This document shows, one piece after another, positions 1 through 8,734 of a stretch of 64,000 nucleotides of DNA; position 1 is the stretch's first letter; each line of letters starts with the position of its first letter. Source of the DNA: Woeseiaceae bacterium (lineage in GTDB: Bacteria; Pseudomonadota; Gammaproteobacteria; Steroidobacterales; Woeseiaceae). A model generated the notes under the pieces. That model did not search any database and was not told the DNA's origin. It saw only the letters and a list, made by a program, of their open reading frames with translations. The position numbers were made by a program, and so were the translations under genes. The DNA is taken from contig JANQMR010000026.1 in assembly GCA_028279985.1 (NCBI GenBank), positions 1-64,000 on the forward strand, given 5' to 3'.

Positions 1-71
1 GTACCGGCCAAAAGGACGCCCGATATCGCGAGAGACGCCACCACCAGGAGCAAGGAGTTGTTCTTGATCAT
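1..71 (-). CDS. N-terminus of an exported or membrane protein, cut by the left edge
   Basis: An ATG at 71 on the minus strand opens a frame that runs off the window. Its 23 visible codons give a short charged start (MIKNN) followed by a long hydrophobic run (SLLLVVASLAISGVLLAG). This looks like a signal peptide or a first membrane helix. The ATG overlaps the TGA of the sulfotransferase at 70-68 as ATGA, the usual sign of translational coupling, so the two genes are probably one transcript. The visible part is too short to name a family. Confidence 0.5.
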   Translation of the reverse strand, partial: MIKNNSLLLVVASLAISGVLLAG

Positions 72-853
72 GATTTTCGATTCGTTGCCATGTCGGTAAA
101 CACCTTGGCTCTGTGAAGAATGGCGTTGTCGGGGTTGAGGGTGATGAATCGTGCGGCGAACCGTGCGGAGCGATCGAGCGTTGCGAATTGTAGCTCGCTC
201 GTCCGCGGGATGGCCACCGCGCCCCAACTTGCAGGTAGATCGTAACCCCACTTCTTCATGAACGGACCGTAACAGGCAGCGGCGAGGCCGTAGATCTCCG
301 GCGTGAAGTACTCCTCGTAGGACTTGTCCTTCCCTTTCGTCCTGTTCACGTGAGGAATCGGCGCGACCTGCTCGATACGCAAACGATCGAGCACCTCGGA
401 GAAACCCTCTTGCAGCCGTTCGAAACGGATGACGTAGTCGAAATGCTGATCGCCCACCAGAAACCAGTTATTGTAAAGCTTGCTGCGAAACTTGCGGAAG
501 AACGCAGCGAAATCCGCATGATTGTCGCGGATGAAATTGAACTCCCGCAGATGATCCTTGGTAACGTGGCCGCCATTTTCCATTAACTTGGCCGGATCCG
601 TGAATTGCCCCTTGTGGTTGTTCTTGAGTTTTGCGTAGTCGGTGGCTGACGAGTCCAACGGGTTTCTGACGGTCGCGAACTTGAAATAGGACCGCTCGTC
701 GGCCGACGCCTGGCCGAGGAACTGCGTCACATTGGCGTGCTTGCGCAGGATCGGCTGACCGCCGTAGTGAGCGACGAGCTGCGCCGATATCGAATGCGAT
801 CCGGTGTGGGGTATCTCGACGAAAACGAATCGATGTTTGTGGCTGATTATCAT
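68..853 (-). CDS. Sulfotransferase-family protein
   Basis: Protein of 261 aa. The N-terminus has a strand followed by a PAPS 5'-phosphosulfate-binding-like loop (EIPHTGSHSI, about residues 13-22). A 3'-phosphate-binding-like element (VRNPLDSSATDY) lies at residues 62-73. Both match the Sulfotransfer_2 type of cytosolic carbohydrate sulfotransferase, which moves sulfate from PAPS to a sugar hydroxyl. The loop has His-Thr-Gly where many homologues have Lys-Thr/Ser-Gly, so activity is not certain. ATG start at 853; the stop overlaps the start of a putative exported protein. It is one of four such genes in the first 15 kb, which points to sulfation of the polymer made here. Substrate unknown. Confidence 0.8.
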   Translation of the reverse strand: MIISHKHRFVFVEIPHTGSHSISAQLVAHYGGQPILRKHANVTQFLGQASADERSYFKFATVRNPLDSSATDYAKLKNNHKGQFTDPAKLMENGGHVTKDHLREFNFIRDNHADFAAFFRKFRSKLYNNWFLVGDQHFDYVIRFERLQEGFSEVLDRLRIEQVAPIPHVNRTKGKDKSYEEYFTPEIYGLAAACYGPFMKKWGYDLPASWGAVAIPRTSELQFATLDRSARFAARFITLNPDNAILHRAKVFTDMATNRKS

Positions 854-1037
854 GGTTTGACGCCCAGCGATCCGAGACCTGGCGGTTCGACGCCCGGCTT
901 CACTCGGGCTGTCGCCAGATACCGACAGTGGTATTCAATCACGACTGTGACAACATAATGCGCTGGTGTCCTGTCGGTAGTTTCGCGCAACAGCGGCGTA
1001 CGCCGGCAGCAGTATACAAGACTTTCTTTCGCTCAGG

Positions 1038-1043
1038 TATGAT
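1038..1043 (+). promoter_or_regulatory. Candidate -10 element before the beta-helix gene
   Basis: TATGAT lies 32 nt before the GTG start of the beta-helix gene. No good -35 hexamer stands at the right distance (the best is TACAAG at 1015-1020), so this is only a weak sigma-70-like candidate in the 221-bp divergent gap 854-1074. Confidence 0.25.
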
Positions 1044-1074
1044 CTAGCCCTCAAGCGACTGCAGGAATCGATCC

Positions 1075-2484
1075 GTGAGAACTCGCTCAATGAACATGCG
1101 TACCCGCGCCATTAGCCTGACGGTCGTATTGTCGTTGCTGGTTCCAGTGACCGGCATCGCCGCCACTTACTTCGTCGACGCAGAGAACGGTAACGACGGC
1201 AACTCCGGCTTGAACGAAACTGCCGCTTTCCGTTCGGTCGGCCGGGTCAACTCCTTGTCTCTCTCGGGCGGAGACTCGGTGCTGTTCCGCCGCGGCCAGG
1301 TGTTCGACGGAGAACTCGACGTCAACGACGACGGGACGGCGTCGCAACCGATCGTCGTCGGCGCGTGGGGAAGCGGGAGTCGGCCCACGCTGTACCAGAT
1401 CGACCTGAGAGGCGACTACGTGGTCGTCCAGGACATCGACGTCGATCATCGCAAGGATGCGTCGGATGCCGTCAGGATTCGCAGCGCGAGGAACAACGTA
1501 CTGCGAAACATGGAAATCCGTAACGGCACACGCGACGCCGTCGACGTGAACCGGGGTGACGGCCTGCTCATCGAAGACGTCGAGATCCACCATTTCCTGA
1601 ACGGCTCGTTCGGCAGCAAGGACGACTCCCATGGTGTCGCGATCACCGACACCGACGGCGTCACGATACGGCGGGCGAACATCCACCACGTCTCGGGAGA
1701 TTCCGTACAGTCGGATCCGAATCGCGTGCCCGGCGGGATCTCCGACAATATCGTCGTCGAAGATTCCGTCCTTTGGACCGGCGCCCTCGAACAGAACTTC
1801 AACAGCGGTTGGTCTGCCGGCGACTCGCCCGGAGAAAACGCGCTCGACACGAAAGTGCTGATCAGCGGCTACGAGAACGAGATCCGGATGAACGTCACGT
1901 TCCGCAACGTGACCGCATACGGCTGGGTCGACGTAGCGGAAATCAGCAATCGTGCCGCCTTTAATCTCAAGGAAAAAATCTCGGCGACATTCGATCGAAT
2001 CACGGTGTACGACTCGGAGATCGCGTTCCGGATTCGCGGCAGCCTCGGCGCCGCGGAGACCCTGATATCGAATACCGTCATCTACGACGTGGATACCGCA
2101 ATAAGGGCCGAAGACAACACGCGCGACCTCCGCGTCTATCACTCCACGTTCGGCAACGGTATCGGCATTCAGCTGGACGTCGTGAGCGGCGGCGCGGGCA
2201 TCGCGAGTTGGGACCTGCGCAACAATGCCTTCCTCGGTTCGAAGCCGTCACAAGCCGATCACCCGACGAACGTCGCCGTCTCTGCCGGCGACTTCGTGGA
2301 CGCCGGGAACCGGGACTACCGGATCACGGCAACTTCCGACCTCATCGACGCGGCCGATGTGATCGCCGGTATCTCGGTGGACAGGAACGGCGTGGCAAGA
2401 ACGGCGCCCTACGACTCCGGCGCCTACGAGTTCGGGAGCGACGTTACGAGACCCAAACCGCCGGTACTGGATGCCGCCGAATAG
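1075..2484 (+). CDS. Secreted right-handed parallel beta-helix protein
   Basis: Protein of 469 aa with a cleavable signal peptide (ends near TGIAA, about residue 29). It then has an N-terminal element common in Ca-binding pectate-lyase-like proteins (TYFVDAENGNDGNSG) and repeated short V-I-R/V-V-Q-D/N-V-V-E-D rungs through about residue 400, typical of a right-handed beta helix. Such proteins bind or cleave acidic polysaccharides, or epimerise them. The GTG start at 1075 has AGGA 8 nt upstream; ATGs at 1090 and 1096 are alternatives. No PEP-CTERM tail is visible: the C-terminus is RPKPPVLDAAE. It is transcribed alone, divergent from the sulfotransferase. A lyase, C5-epimerase or adhesin role is inference. 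Confidence 0.75.
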   Translation: MRTRSMNMRTRAISLTVVLSLLVPVTGIAATYFVDAENGNDGNSGLNETAAFRSVGRVNSLSLSGGDSVLFRRGQVFDGELDVNDDGTASQPIVVGAWGSGSRPTLYQIDLRGDYVVVQDIDVDHRKDASDAVRIRSARNNVLRNMEIRNGTRDAVDVNRGDGLLIEDVEIHHFLNGSFGSKDDSHGVAITDTDGVTIRRANIHHVSGDSVQSDPNRVPGGISDNIVVEDSVLWTGALEQNFNSGWSAGDSPGENALDTKVLISGYENEIRMNVTFRNVTAYGWVDVAEISNRAAFNLKEKISATFDRITVYDSEIAFRIRGSLGAAETLISNTVIYDVDTAIRAEDNTRDLRVYHSTFGNGIGIQLDVVSGGAGIASWDLRNNAFLGSKPSQADHPTNVAVSAGDFVDAGNRDYRITATSDLIDAADVIAGISVDRNGVARTAPYDSGAYEFGSDVTRPKPPVLDAAE

Positions 2485-2525
2485 GACGAGGAAGGACCGG
2501 CGGCTAGTCCGGGCCCGAGCCGCGC

Positions 2526-3755
2526 TTACAGGTGTTCTTTGAAGAACCGCGTCGCCGGTTCGACGAAGAACAGGTGACCTTGGTTGGGGATTGTCTCGAT
2601 CTGCAGGTCGGCGGGGGCACCCAGAATCGTCCAGACCGCCTGTAACTCGCCGGCAAACAGGCCGTCGTCGGGGAACGGCTCATGACCGCCGCGCAAACCC
2701 TGCGTGGGGCGTGGCGCGAGCAGCAGAAAAGGGTCCTCTTTGCGCATGATGCCGTTTGCGTCCGGAATCACGTGACAATAGTGCGGTTGCGCGGCGTCCG
2801 GCGCGTCCCGACCAGCGAACGGGCCGGTTCTCCCGCCATGCGAATGAAAGGATATCGCCTTGATACGCTCGTCCAGGGCGGCATACTCGACGGCCAACTC
2901 GCCGCCGAGCGACACGCCGGCGATGCCCAGTCGCGCCGCGTCCACCTCGGGAAGCTGCTCGAACAGGTCGAGCGCACGCCGGATGTCATCGACGGCCAGC
3001 TTCTTGTAAAAACCGCCGCCCAGGATCGCGTTGTAGGCCACAATGAGATGATTCGCGAAATCGGGCGGGCCGCGCATACCGAATCCCCTGAGCTCGACCG
3101 TCAGCGTCGCAAATCCGGCCAGGGCGAGTTCCCTGGCGGCCGACTGCTGATAGGAGCGGACCGGGAGTACCATCTGCGCCAATCCCGACCGGCCGTCTTT
3201 GACGTGCCCGGGGATGACGAGTATTCCCGGCAAAGGCGACCCCGCGTCGACCGGAGCGAGCATGACCGCCGGAATCAGGTCGCCGTCTGCCGCCGGGATC
3301 GCGAATTCCTTGCGCAGCAATCCCGCGTCGGAGCCCGTCCGCTGCAGAAACTGCCCGGGGGCGTTCGGGCGGGGGCCGTCGAGATCGAGCTCGTAGACTT
3401 CGTTCTTGAGATGCGACCGGAGACGACGCTGCCAGGACCGCCAGGCCGCTTCGTCGGACACCGCCGGCTGGGGAAAAGCCGCCACCTGCGCCGCGACGAA
3501 ACCGGACCCGCTGGGATCGCCGCCCGCGTGACCGGCCAACGAACCGATTCCGGCGTAGTCGTCGGTAAGCAGGTCGCGGACCCGCGTGGCGCTTTGGGCA
3601 GCGAGGATAGAAACGAGCACTGCTTCACACGCGATCGCCGCCACCAGAATATACAGTACACCTGGGCGCCCGCTGACACGTCCGCGCGGGAAGCAGTAGG
3701 CCAGGATCGCCACGAACAGGACGGCTGCCAAGGCGATCGTTGCAGCCAGCTTCAC
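2526..3755 (-). CDS. Membrane-anchored alpha/beta hydrolase
   Basis: Protein of 409 aa with two N-terminal hydrophobic segments (about residues 3-22 and 32-52), then a soluble alpha/beta-hydrolase domain of the dienelactone-hydrolase or acetyl-xylan-esterase kind. The nucleophile elbow is GVSLGG, the likely oxyanion region is VIPGH, and a late His in NQGHLFF fits the catalytic triad. The start is GTG. Placement in an EPS locus suggests an esterase acting on acylated sugars in the periplasm, but the substrate cannot be read from sequence. It ends 41 bp from the convergent beta-helix gene and is divergent from the glycosyltransferase at 3957. Confidence 0.7.
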   Translation of the reverse strand: MKLAATIALAAVLFVAILAYCFPRGRVSGRPGVLYILVAAIACEAVLVSILAAQSATRVRDLLTDDYAGIGSLAGHAGGDPSGSGFVAAQVAAFPQPAVSDEAAWRSWQRRLRSHLKNEVYELDLDGPRPNAPGQFLQRTGSDAGLLRKEFAIPAADGDLIPAVMLAPVDAGSPLPGILVIPGHVKDGRSGLAQMVLPVRSYQQSAARELALAGFATLTVELRGFGMRGPPDFANHLIVAYNAILGGGFYKKLAVDDIRRALDLFEQLPEVDAARLGIAGVSLGGELAVEYAALDERIKAISFHSHGGRTGPFAGRDAPDAAQPHYCHVIPDANGIMRKEDPFLLLAPRPTQGLRGGHEPFPDDGLFAGELQAVWTILGAPADLQIETIPNQGHLFFVEPATRFFKEHL

Positions 3756-3808
3756 GAACTCGAGACCGCCGCGAAAACGAGTGAATTTCGAGTTACCAAC
3801 GGAGTATC

Positions 3809-3890
3809 ATCAACCACATAGGTGTCGACCATTGGATGTCAACCATTAGGCGTTGACCACGGGCGTCGACGAGAGGAGTCGACCACGAGC
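3809..3890. repeat. Degenerate 13-15 bp tandem repeat, about six units
   Basis: Consecutive units share the pattern GTCGACCA-N-GG. They are 3809-3823, GTCGACCATTGGAT (3824-3837), GTCAACCATTAGGC (3838-3851), GTTGACCACGGGC (3852-3864), GTCGACGAGAGGA (3865-3877) and GTCGACCACGAGC (3878-3890). They fill much of the divergent promoter gap 3756-3956. They could be an array of binding sites or a decaying slippage repeat. Confidence 0.75.
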
Positions 3891-3927
3891 GCAACCCGAC
3901 GGCTCGGTATTTGTATTTTAGCAGAAG

Positions 3928-3957
3928 CCATCCTAGCAAAGGCCCCATCCTAGCAAA
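3928..3957. repeat. 13-bp direct repeat reaching the start codon
   Basis: CCATCCTAGCAAA occurs at 3928-3940 and again at 3945-3957, period 17. The last A of the second copy is the first base of the glycosyltransferase ATG. No Shine-Dalgarno sequence is visible in front of that ATG. Confidence 0.8.
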
Positions 3958-5246
3958 TGAATCGAACGATATTGATCGTCGCGTTCCACTTCCCGCCGGT
4001 AGCCACCAGCAGCGGGATGCAGCGCGCCCTGAAAGCCGTTCGCTATCTCCGCGAAGACGGTTGGCTGCCCGTGGTCCTGACGGTCGATCCACGAGCTTAT
4101 GACAAAACCAACCCCAGCCAGCTACACGAGATCCCGGACGACGTGGTCGTCCACAGAGCCTTCGGCGTCGACGCGCGGCGGCTGTGCTCCATTCGCAATC
4201 GCTATCCCGGGTTCCTGGCTTGGCCGGACGCATGGCTGAGCTGGTGGCCGGCTGCAGTCTTTGCCGGAAAACGCCTTATTCGACGCCATGAGCCGCGTGC
4301 GATCTGGTCGACATTCCCGATTTCGACGACCAACCTGGTCGCTCTGCGCCTGTCGCGATGGAGCGGCTTGCCGTGGGTTGCCGATTTTCGGGATCCGATG
4401 ACCCTGGATGGATACCCGCCGGACCCGATGCGCTTCCGCTTGGCCCGACGCATCGAACAACGGACGGTCGAACAGGCAAGCCGGACAGTGTTTACCGCCG
4501 ACTACACCCGCCGTATTTACGCGGAGCGATATCCGGAGCTGGCAGACCGGTTTCTAGTCATTCCGAACGGCTACGACGAGGCGAACTTTCCGGACGTCAT
4601 TGCAAGCGAACGACGGCGTGGCGGCCCGATCACGCTGTTGCACAGCGGTGCGCTGCAACCCAAGGCGCGCAACCCGCGATCCTTTTTCGAAGCGCTCGGC
4701 AAGATCGTCGCCAAGAAGGCCGTCGACAGTGGCGACCTACGCGTCGTTTTTCGCGCCTGTGGGTTTCAGGACCTGTACGAAAAAAGCGCCGCCGACGCGG
4801 GCGTATCGGATCTCGTGCATTTCGAAGACCATCTGCCTTACGACGCGGCGATACGGGAGATGGTCGCCGCCGATGCACTGCTCGTATTTCAAGGTACGGC
4901 CTACAACCATGCGGTACCCGCCAAATTATACGAGTACTTCTTCGCGAAGAAACCGATTCTCGGAATACTGGACAAGAACGGCGAAACGCAGAGTGTGCTG
5001 ACGCAGGCCGGCGTCAGGTATACGGCGAGCATCGACGACCCCGGCGAAATCGCGGGTTGCCTGGAGAAACTCATCGGGACGCTCGACCGGGACTCCCCAT
5101 TTCTTCCGGAACCCGACTCCGTCCACGAGTACTCGCGCCGCAATCAGGTTCGGAAACTCTCGGTACTGTTGCGTGAGGTCGTGGATGCCGCCGAACTCGG
5201 TGGGCGAGGCGACGTCGGCAGCAGAGCCGGCTCTTTAGGCCAATGA
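3957..5246 (+). CDS. Glycosyltransferase, GT4-like (GT-B fold)
   Basis: Protein of 429 aa. The N-terminal acceptor domain starts with ILIVAFHFPPVATSSGMQR, typical of the Glyco_trans_4_4 type. The C-terminal nucleotide-sugar domain has LLHSGALQPKARNP near residue 222 and an E-x7-E-like segment (PAKLYEYFFAKKPILGI). It should add one sugar to a lipid-linked repeat unit in the cytoplasm. The ATG at 3957 has no clear ribosome site. Its stop overlaps the next ATG by 4 bp (5243-5246), so it is translationally coupled to the ligase-like gene and forms a two-gene operon. Donor and linkage are unknown. Confidence 0.85.
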   Translation: MNRTILIVAFHFPPVATSSGMQRALKAVRYLREDGWLPVVLTVDPRAYDKTNPSQLHEIPDDVVVHRAFGVDARRLCSIRNRYPGFLAWPDAWLSWWPAAVFAGKRLIRRHEPRAIWSTFPISTTNLVALRLSRWSGLPWVADFRDPMTLDGYPPDPMRFRLARRIEQRTVEQASRTVFTADYTRRIYAERYPELADRFLVIPNGYDEANFPDVIASERRRGGPITLLHSGALQPKARNPRSFFEALGKIVAKKAVDSGDLRVVFRACGFQDLYEKSAADAGVSDLVHFEDHLPYDAAIREMVAADALLVFQGTAYNHAVPAKLYEYFFAKKPILGILDKNGETQSVLTQAGVRYTASIDDPGEIAGCLEKLIGTLDRDSPFLPEPDSVHEYSRRNQVRKLSVLLREVVDAAELGGRGDVGSRAGSLGQ

Positions 5247-6580
5247 TCACTTACCTCTTTGTCGTTGGATACGGCCTCGGCCTGATTTTGGCGTTCGCCC
5301 GCCATCCGATCTACGGCCTGTACACCTACCTCTTCACGTTCTACATGTCACCCAACGACATCTGGTGGGGCAAGAGCCTGCCGGACATCCGTTACCTGAT
5401 GATCGCCGGCATCGTGGCCGTCGCCGCGACGCTGGCGCGGCTGCCGGCGGACCCGCATCGTCGCAAATGGTTTCAAACCACGCCTGGTCGCCTTTTGATC
5501 CTGTTCGTGATTTACAACTGGCTGCAGATCTTCTGGGCGGTCGATACGGACAGGCAGCAGGCCGCGGCAATCCTGTTCTCGAAACACCTGGTGGCCTTCT
5601 ACTTGATGTACCGCCTGGCCGACTCGCTCGACAGAATCAAGGAAATCGCCATCGTCCACGTCATCGGCTGCGCCTGGTTCGGCTATCAGGCACTGGGCGT
5701 AGGCGGCGGCCGGCTGGAGAGGATCGGCGGCGCCGTTGCGGGCGCCAACGAGTTGGGCGTCCATGTTTCCACCGGCCTGATTTTCGGCGGCGTGTTGCTG
5801 CTGGCACTCCGTGGGGTGAGACGCTGGGCGGTGTTCGCGAGTCTGCCGCTGGTCGCGAATACCCTGGTTCTGACAGTAAGCCGCGGCGCGTTTCTGGGCT
5901 TTCTCACCGGCGGACTGGCGGGGTATCTCGCGATGCCCAAACGCCTCAGAAAACGTTATGCAATGCTAGGCGCGTTGGGCCTGCTACTGGTATCGATGCT
6001 GGCGCATCAGGAACTGATCGAACGATTCAAGGCGACTTATGTCGCACTGACGACCGAAGAACAGGAACTCGACAACAGCGCCACCTCACGGATCGAGATC
6101 GCCAAGGCCGGCATCATCATCGGCCTCAGACATCCGTTCGGAGCAGGCGACAAATCCACCGAGCTATTGAGCGGCCCCTATATCAGCGGCTGGGACCATG
6201 GGCGCGCCGCCCACAATACGCTGGCCGGCGTGTTTGCCGAACACGGATTTCCGGGACTGACGCTATACCTGTTGACGATTCTGTGGGTCGTGCGAACGGC
6301 CTTGCGAATGCGGCGGCTGCCGGCGCAGGGCCAATCAGAGCTGGCCGACATTGCCGCAATCGCCGGCATGGCTGCTGCCTCACTCGTTGCAATTTACGTG
6401 TCCGGCAACTTCTCGAGCAATATCGATCTCGAGACTCAGTACTGGTGCCTGGCGCTCCTCGCCGCCACGACCGAGCTGACCAAATCCGTCCGCCAGCAGA
6501 GCGTGCTGAGCCCCATGGCGAGCAAACCGGGCCCGCTGGCGAAACGCCCGCCGCTCCCCGCCAGAGGTGCTACGACCTGA
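5243..6580 (+). CDS. O-antigen ligase / polymerase-like membrane protein (Wzy_C type)
   Basis: Protein of 445 aa with about ten to twelve hydrophobic segments. A large periplasmic loop contains SRIEIAKAGIIIGLRHPFGAG and the conserved-type H-N pair in GRAAHNTLAGVFAEHGFPG, both typical of the Wzy/WaaL family. These enzymes transfer or polymerise undecaprenyl-linked glycans at the periplasmic face. The N-terminus (FYMSPNDIWWG) resembles the O-glycosylation ligase-like proteins that accompany exosortase A loci. It overlaps the upstream glycosyltransferase by 4 bp. A second Wzy-like gene lies at 55036, so the window has two. Whether this one is a polymerase or a ligase cannot be told from sequence. 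Confidence 0.82.
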   Translation: MITYLFVVGYGLGLILAFARHPIYGLYTYLFTFYMSPNDIWWGKSLPDIRYLMIAGIVAVAATLARLPADPHRRKWFQTTPGRLLILFVIYNWLQIFWAVDTDRQQAAAILFSKHLVAFYLMYRLADSLDRIKEIAIVHVIGCAWFGYQALGVGGGRLERIGGAVAGANELGVHVSTGLIFGGVLLLALRGVRRWAVFASLPLVANTLVLTVSRGAFLGFLTGGLAGYLAMPKRLRKRYAMLGALGLLLVSMLAHQELIERFKATYVALTTEEQELDNSATSRIEIAKAGIIIGLRHPFGAGDKSTELLSGPYISGWDHGRAAHNTLAGVFAEHGFPGLTLYLLTILWVVRTALRMRRLPAQGQSELADIAAIAGMAAASLVAIYVSGNFSSNIDLETQYWCLALLAATTELTKSVRQQSVLSPMASKPGPLAKRPPLPARGATT

Positions 6581-6614
6581 GTGCCAGGCAGGCTGACGCC
6601 AAGATCGGTCTTGC

Positions 6615-7559
6615 TCAGGGTGAAGAGTCCCACGCGTACCCTTCGAGCCAGCGCAGCTTCGACATCCGCTCGTGAACGTCGTCGATGAGATCGCTCGGCC
6701 ACTCGCACTCCGGCGAGTGTCGCGTGATACTGGGTTTACGTCGGACGATACCGGCGCAACTGGCGAGATAGCCGGGGTCTGCGTCGATTCTCAGGAACTC
6801 GCAGAGCTCCGCCAACCGGGACTCGGTGTCCTCGAGCACGGCGTCGTGGCGGACGAAAATCACGTGGTCCTCACCGAGCTCGTTGAAAACGAATTCGACC
6901 GCCGCCCAACGGTTGAAGTAGGTCTCGACCAGCGCCCTCAGGTATTCATCTCCGGACTTCGTCGCCCTGTGGGATGTCCTCTTGAAAGTCGTGGTCAGCG
7001 AGTCGAAAGGATTGCGGACGACGCAGACGAATCTCAGCGGTAGTTGAACGACATCCTGGAGGCGCCGCAACAGTTCGGGATTCCTGTACAACTGGATGGC
7101 GGTCGCGCCCGCTTTCCGATCGCCGATGATGTGGATGTGATCGTGACGTCCCTGCCACTGATCCGGCACCGCATACGCGTATCCACCGCCGCCGGTGGAA
7201 CCATGGCGCGCCTGGCTTCGGGCCGTCAGACGGACGTGATTGAACAGGTCGTTGCGCGGCAGTCCGCGCTCCGCGTAGTGGAGTACATCCAGTTCGTTCG
7301 ACAGCACGACGTTCCGGTGGGCGTTGAGCAACGCTCCGACCAGCGTGCTCCCGCTTCTGCCGTGACCGATAAACAGACAGAACGAGTGGACGGAGGAATA
7401 CAAACCCGGCCGGAAAACGGCGTTCAACCGCGTTTCCACGTTGGCTCGCATCTTCACCACGGGATAAGCTCCCTGCACGGCCCGCACGCGGCGGCGCAGG
7501 AAGTTCGTAAAGCGGCTCGTAGCGCTGGGACGCGCGGCTTGATTCCTGTCTTTCGGCAT
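6615..7559 (-). CDS. Sulfotransferase-family protein
   Basis: Protein of 314 aa from the ATG at 7559, which has GGAA about 8 nt upstream. The frame stays open further but would run into the next minus-strand gene. The PAPS-binding loop is GHGRSGSTLVG at residues 65-75, and the 3'-phosphate element is RNPFDSLTTTFKR from residue 182. A basic N-terminal 50 residues precede the core. The family moves sulfate from PAPS to sugars or other small molecules. It lies downstream of the GNAT acyltransferase gene on the same strand with an 80-bp gap. Substrate not determinable. Confidence 0.85.
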   Translation of the reverse strand: MPKDRNQAARPSATSRFTNFLRRRVRAVQGAYPVVKMRANVETRLNAVFRPGLYSSVHSFCLFIGHGRSGSTLVGALLNAHRNVVLSNELDVLHYAERGLPRNDLFNHVRLTARSQARHGSTGGGGYAYAVPDQWQGRHDHIHIIGDRKAGATAIQLYRNPELLRRLQDVVQLPLRFVCVVRNPFDSLTTTFKRTSHRATKSGDEYLRALVETYFNRWAAVEFVFNELGEDHVIFVRHDAVLEDTESRLAELCEFLRIDADPGYLASCAGIVRRKPSITRHSPECEWPSDLIDDVHERMSKLRWLEGYAWDSSP

Positions 7560-7639
7560 AACGAGTTCCGATATCCAATACCTGTCTAAACAACGCGGCG
7601 GCGCGGGCGGTCGCCGACCGTTCCTGCCGAGAGATAGTG

Positions 7640-8734
7640 TCAGTCCGGGTACGAGTCCGCGTCGGAGTCGCCCAAGGTCAGGAACCACGCACCCGCATCC
7701 GTCAAGCGTTCGGCCGTCGCGTCGCCGCATGACCCGGGCGCGACCAGGAATTGATAGTGAGACTGCCGCGCCGTGAAACCGACCCTCTCCAGGGCGTTGC
7801 ACAGCGCCGCATTCGCGACCTGGCAAGTCACCGTTTGCACACCGAGCTGTTTGAGGCGGTTCACGCCCTGGACGATGAGTGCCGCGAGCACATCGTCGCT
7901 GTCCAACGGCGCCACGAAGTCTACCAGGTATCCCCGACGGTATGGATAGACGTCGCTGGCCTCCGAGACGGACATCACGACTACCCCGGCGAGTTCGTCG
8001 CCGTGCCTGATCCCGATGCACTCGAACGTCCGCCAGGGACGGTCCACGTACTTCCAGTTGAGGTAAGAAGCATCGCGCACGACCGCACATTCGCAGGTTT
8101 CGGCCATGCGTGTCCAGAGATCGTCGTGTTCACTCGTGAAACGGCGGACCGGCTCGGCCCGAAAGGTAGCGGCATAACGTCTCGTCCACCCCCAGCGCAG
8201 CCAATTGTGACGGGCGCCGATCGCGAGCGCCGCCACTTCGGCGGCGCCCGCGGGCAGCTTGTTCCGCAAGCTCATCCGATAGCCAGTGACGAAGACGTAC
8301 TTGGTCAGGGTGCAAACCTGCTTCCAACCCATCGCATACTGAAGCTGCCGCATCTGCTCCGTCTGTCCGAGCGAGAGGTTCAGCGGCATGTCTTCCAGTG
8401 CCTTCTTGATCAGCATCGGCCCGATTGGCGAGCCCCGCACGCCGTCCGCAGCGAGCGTCTCGACGAACCAGCCGGTGTTTGCCTGCTCTCCGGCGATACG
8501 CAGCCGGACCGGTATGGCCCCCTGATGGGCGACGACGGCGCCTCGCTTGCGGTATAACCACACGGTGGGGTCGAGTCCCAAGCGCCGCGCGGATTGCACG
8601 AACATCCAGCGCCAGTGACGAGCGATCTGGTCCGGATCACGACCCGGATAGCCCTCGCGTTGGAGTTCGAAGACTTCTTCTTCCAGCGACGGCTCGTAGC
8701 CGAAAAAACCCTTGTCCGCGAGCTGCTCGCTCAT
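7640..8734 (-). CDS. GNAT-family N-acyltransferase
   Basis: Protein of 364 aa starting at ATG 8734 (AAGGAA about 7 nt upstream); the open frame to 8812 adds only a low-complexity basic tail. The N-terminus (FGYEPSLEEEVFELQREGYPG) and the block ASYLNWKYVDRPWRTFECIGIR around residue 225 are typical of large double-domain GNAT proteins in surface-polysaccharide clusters. The second half has a strand pattern (LAGVVVMSVSE...RRGYLVDFVAP) matching the acetyl-CoA-binding fold. The likely role is N- or O-acylation of a nucleotide sugar or of the polymer. It is probably cotranscribed with the sulfotransferase at 6615. Confidence 0.75.
   Translation of the reverse strand: MSEQLADKGFFGYEPSLEEEVFELQREGYPGRDPDQIARHWRWMFVQSARRLGLDPTVWLYRKRGAVVAHQGAIPVRLRIAGEQANTGWFVETLAADGVRGSPIGPMLIKKALEDMPLNLSLGQTEQMRQLQYAMGWKQVCTLTKYVFVTGYRMSLRNKLPAGAAEVAALAIGARHNWLRWGWTRRYAATFRAEPVRRFTSEHDDLWTRMAETCECAVVRDASYLNWKYVDRPWRTFECIGIRHGDELAGVVVMSVSEASDVYPYRRGYLVDFVAPLDSDDVLAALIVQGVNRLKQLGVQTVTCQVANAALCNALERVGFTARQSHYQFLVAPGSCGDATAERLTDAGAWFLTLGDSDADSYPD

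Noticed and set aside
1087-2142. 351-codon minus-strand frame over the beta-helix gene
   Set aside because: No family resemblance, and the plus-strand product has a signal peptide and beta-helix rungs.
1075-2484. PEP-CTERM sorting signal on the beta-helix protein
   Set aside because: The C-terminus has prolines but no PEP motif followed by a hydrophobic helix and basic tail.
3809-3890. CRISPR array
   Set aside because: Units are 13-15 bp with no spacers and are degenerate, and no cas gene is in the window.
7560-8090. N-terminal extension of the sulfotransferase at 6615 to 491 aa
   Set aside because: The extension lies inside the GNAT gene on the same strand and reads as low-complexity Arg-rich sequence. 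The ATG at 7559 has a ribosome site.
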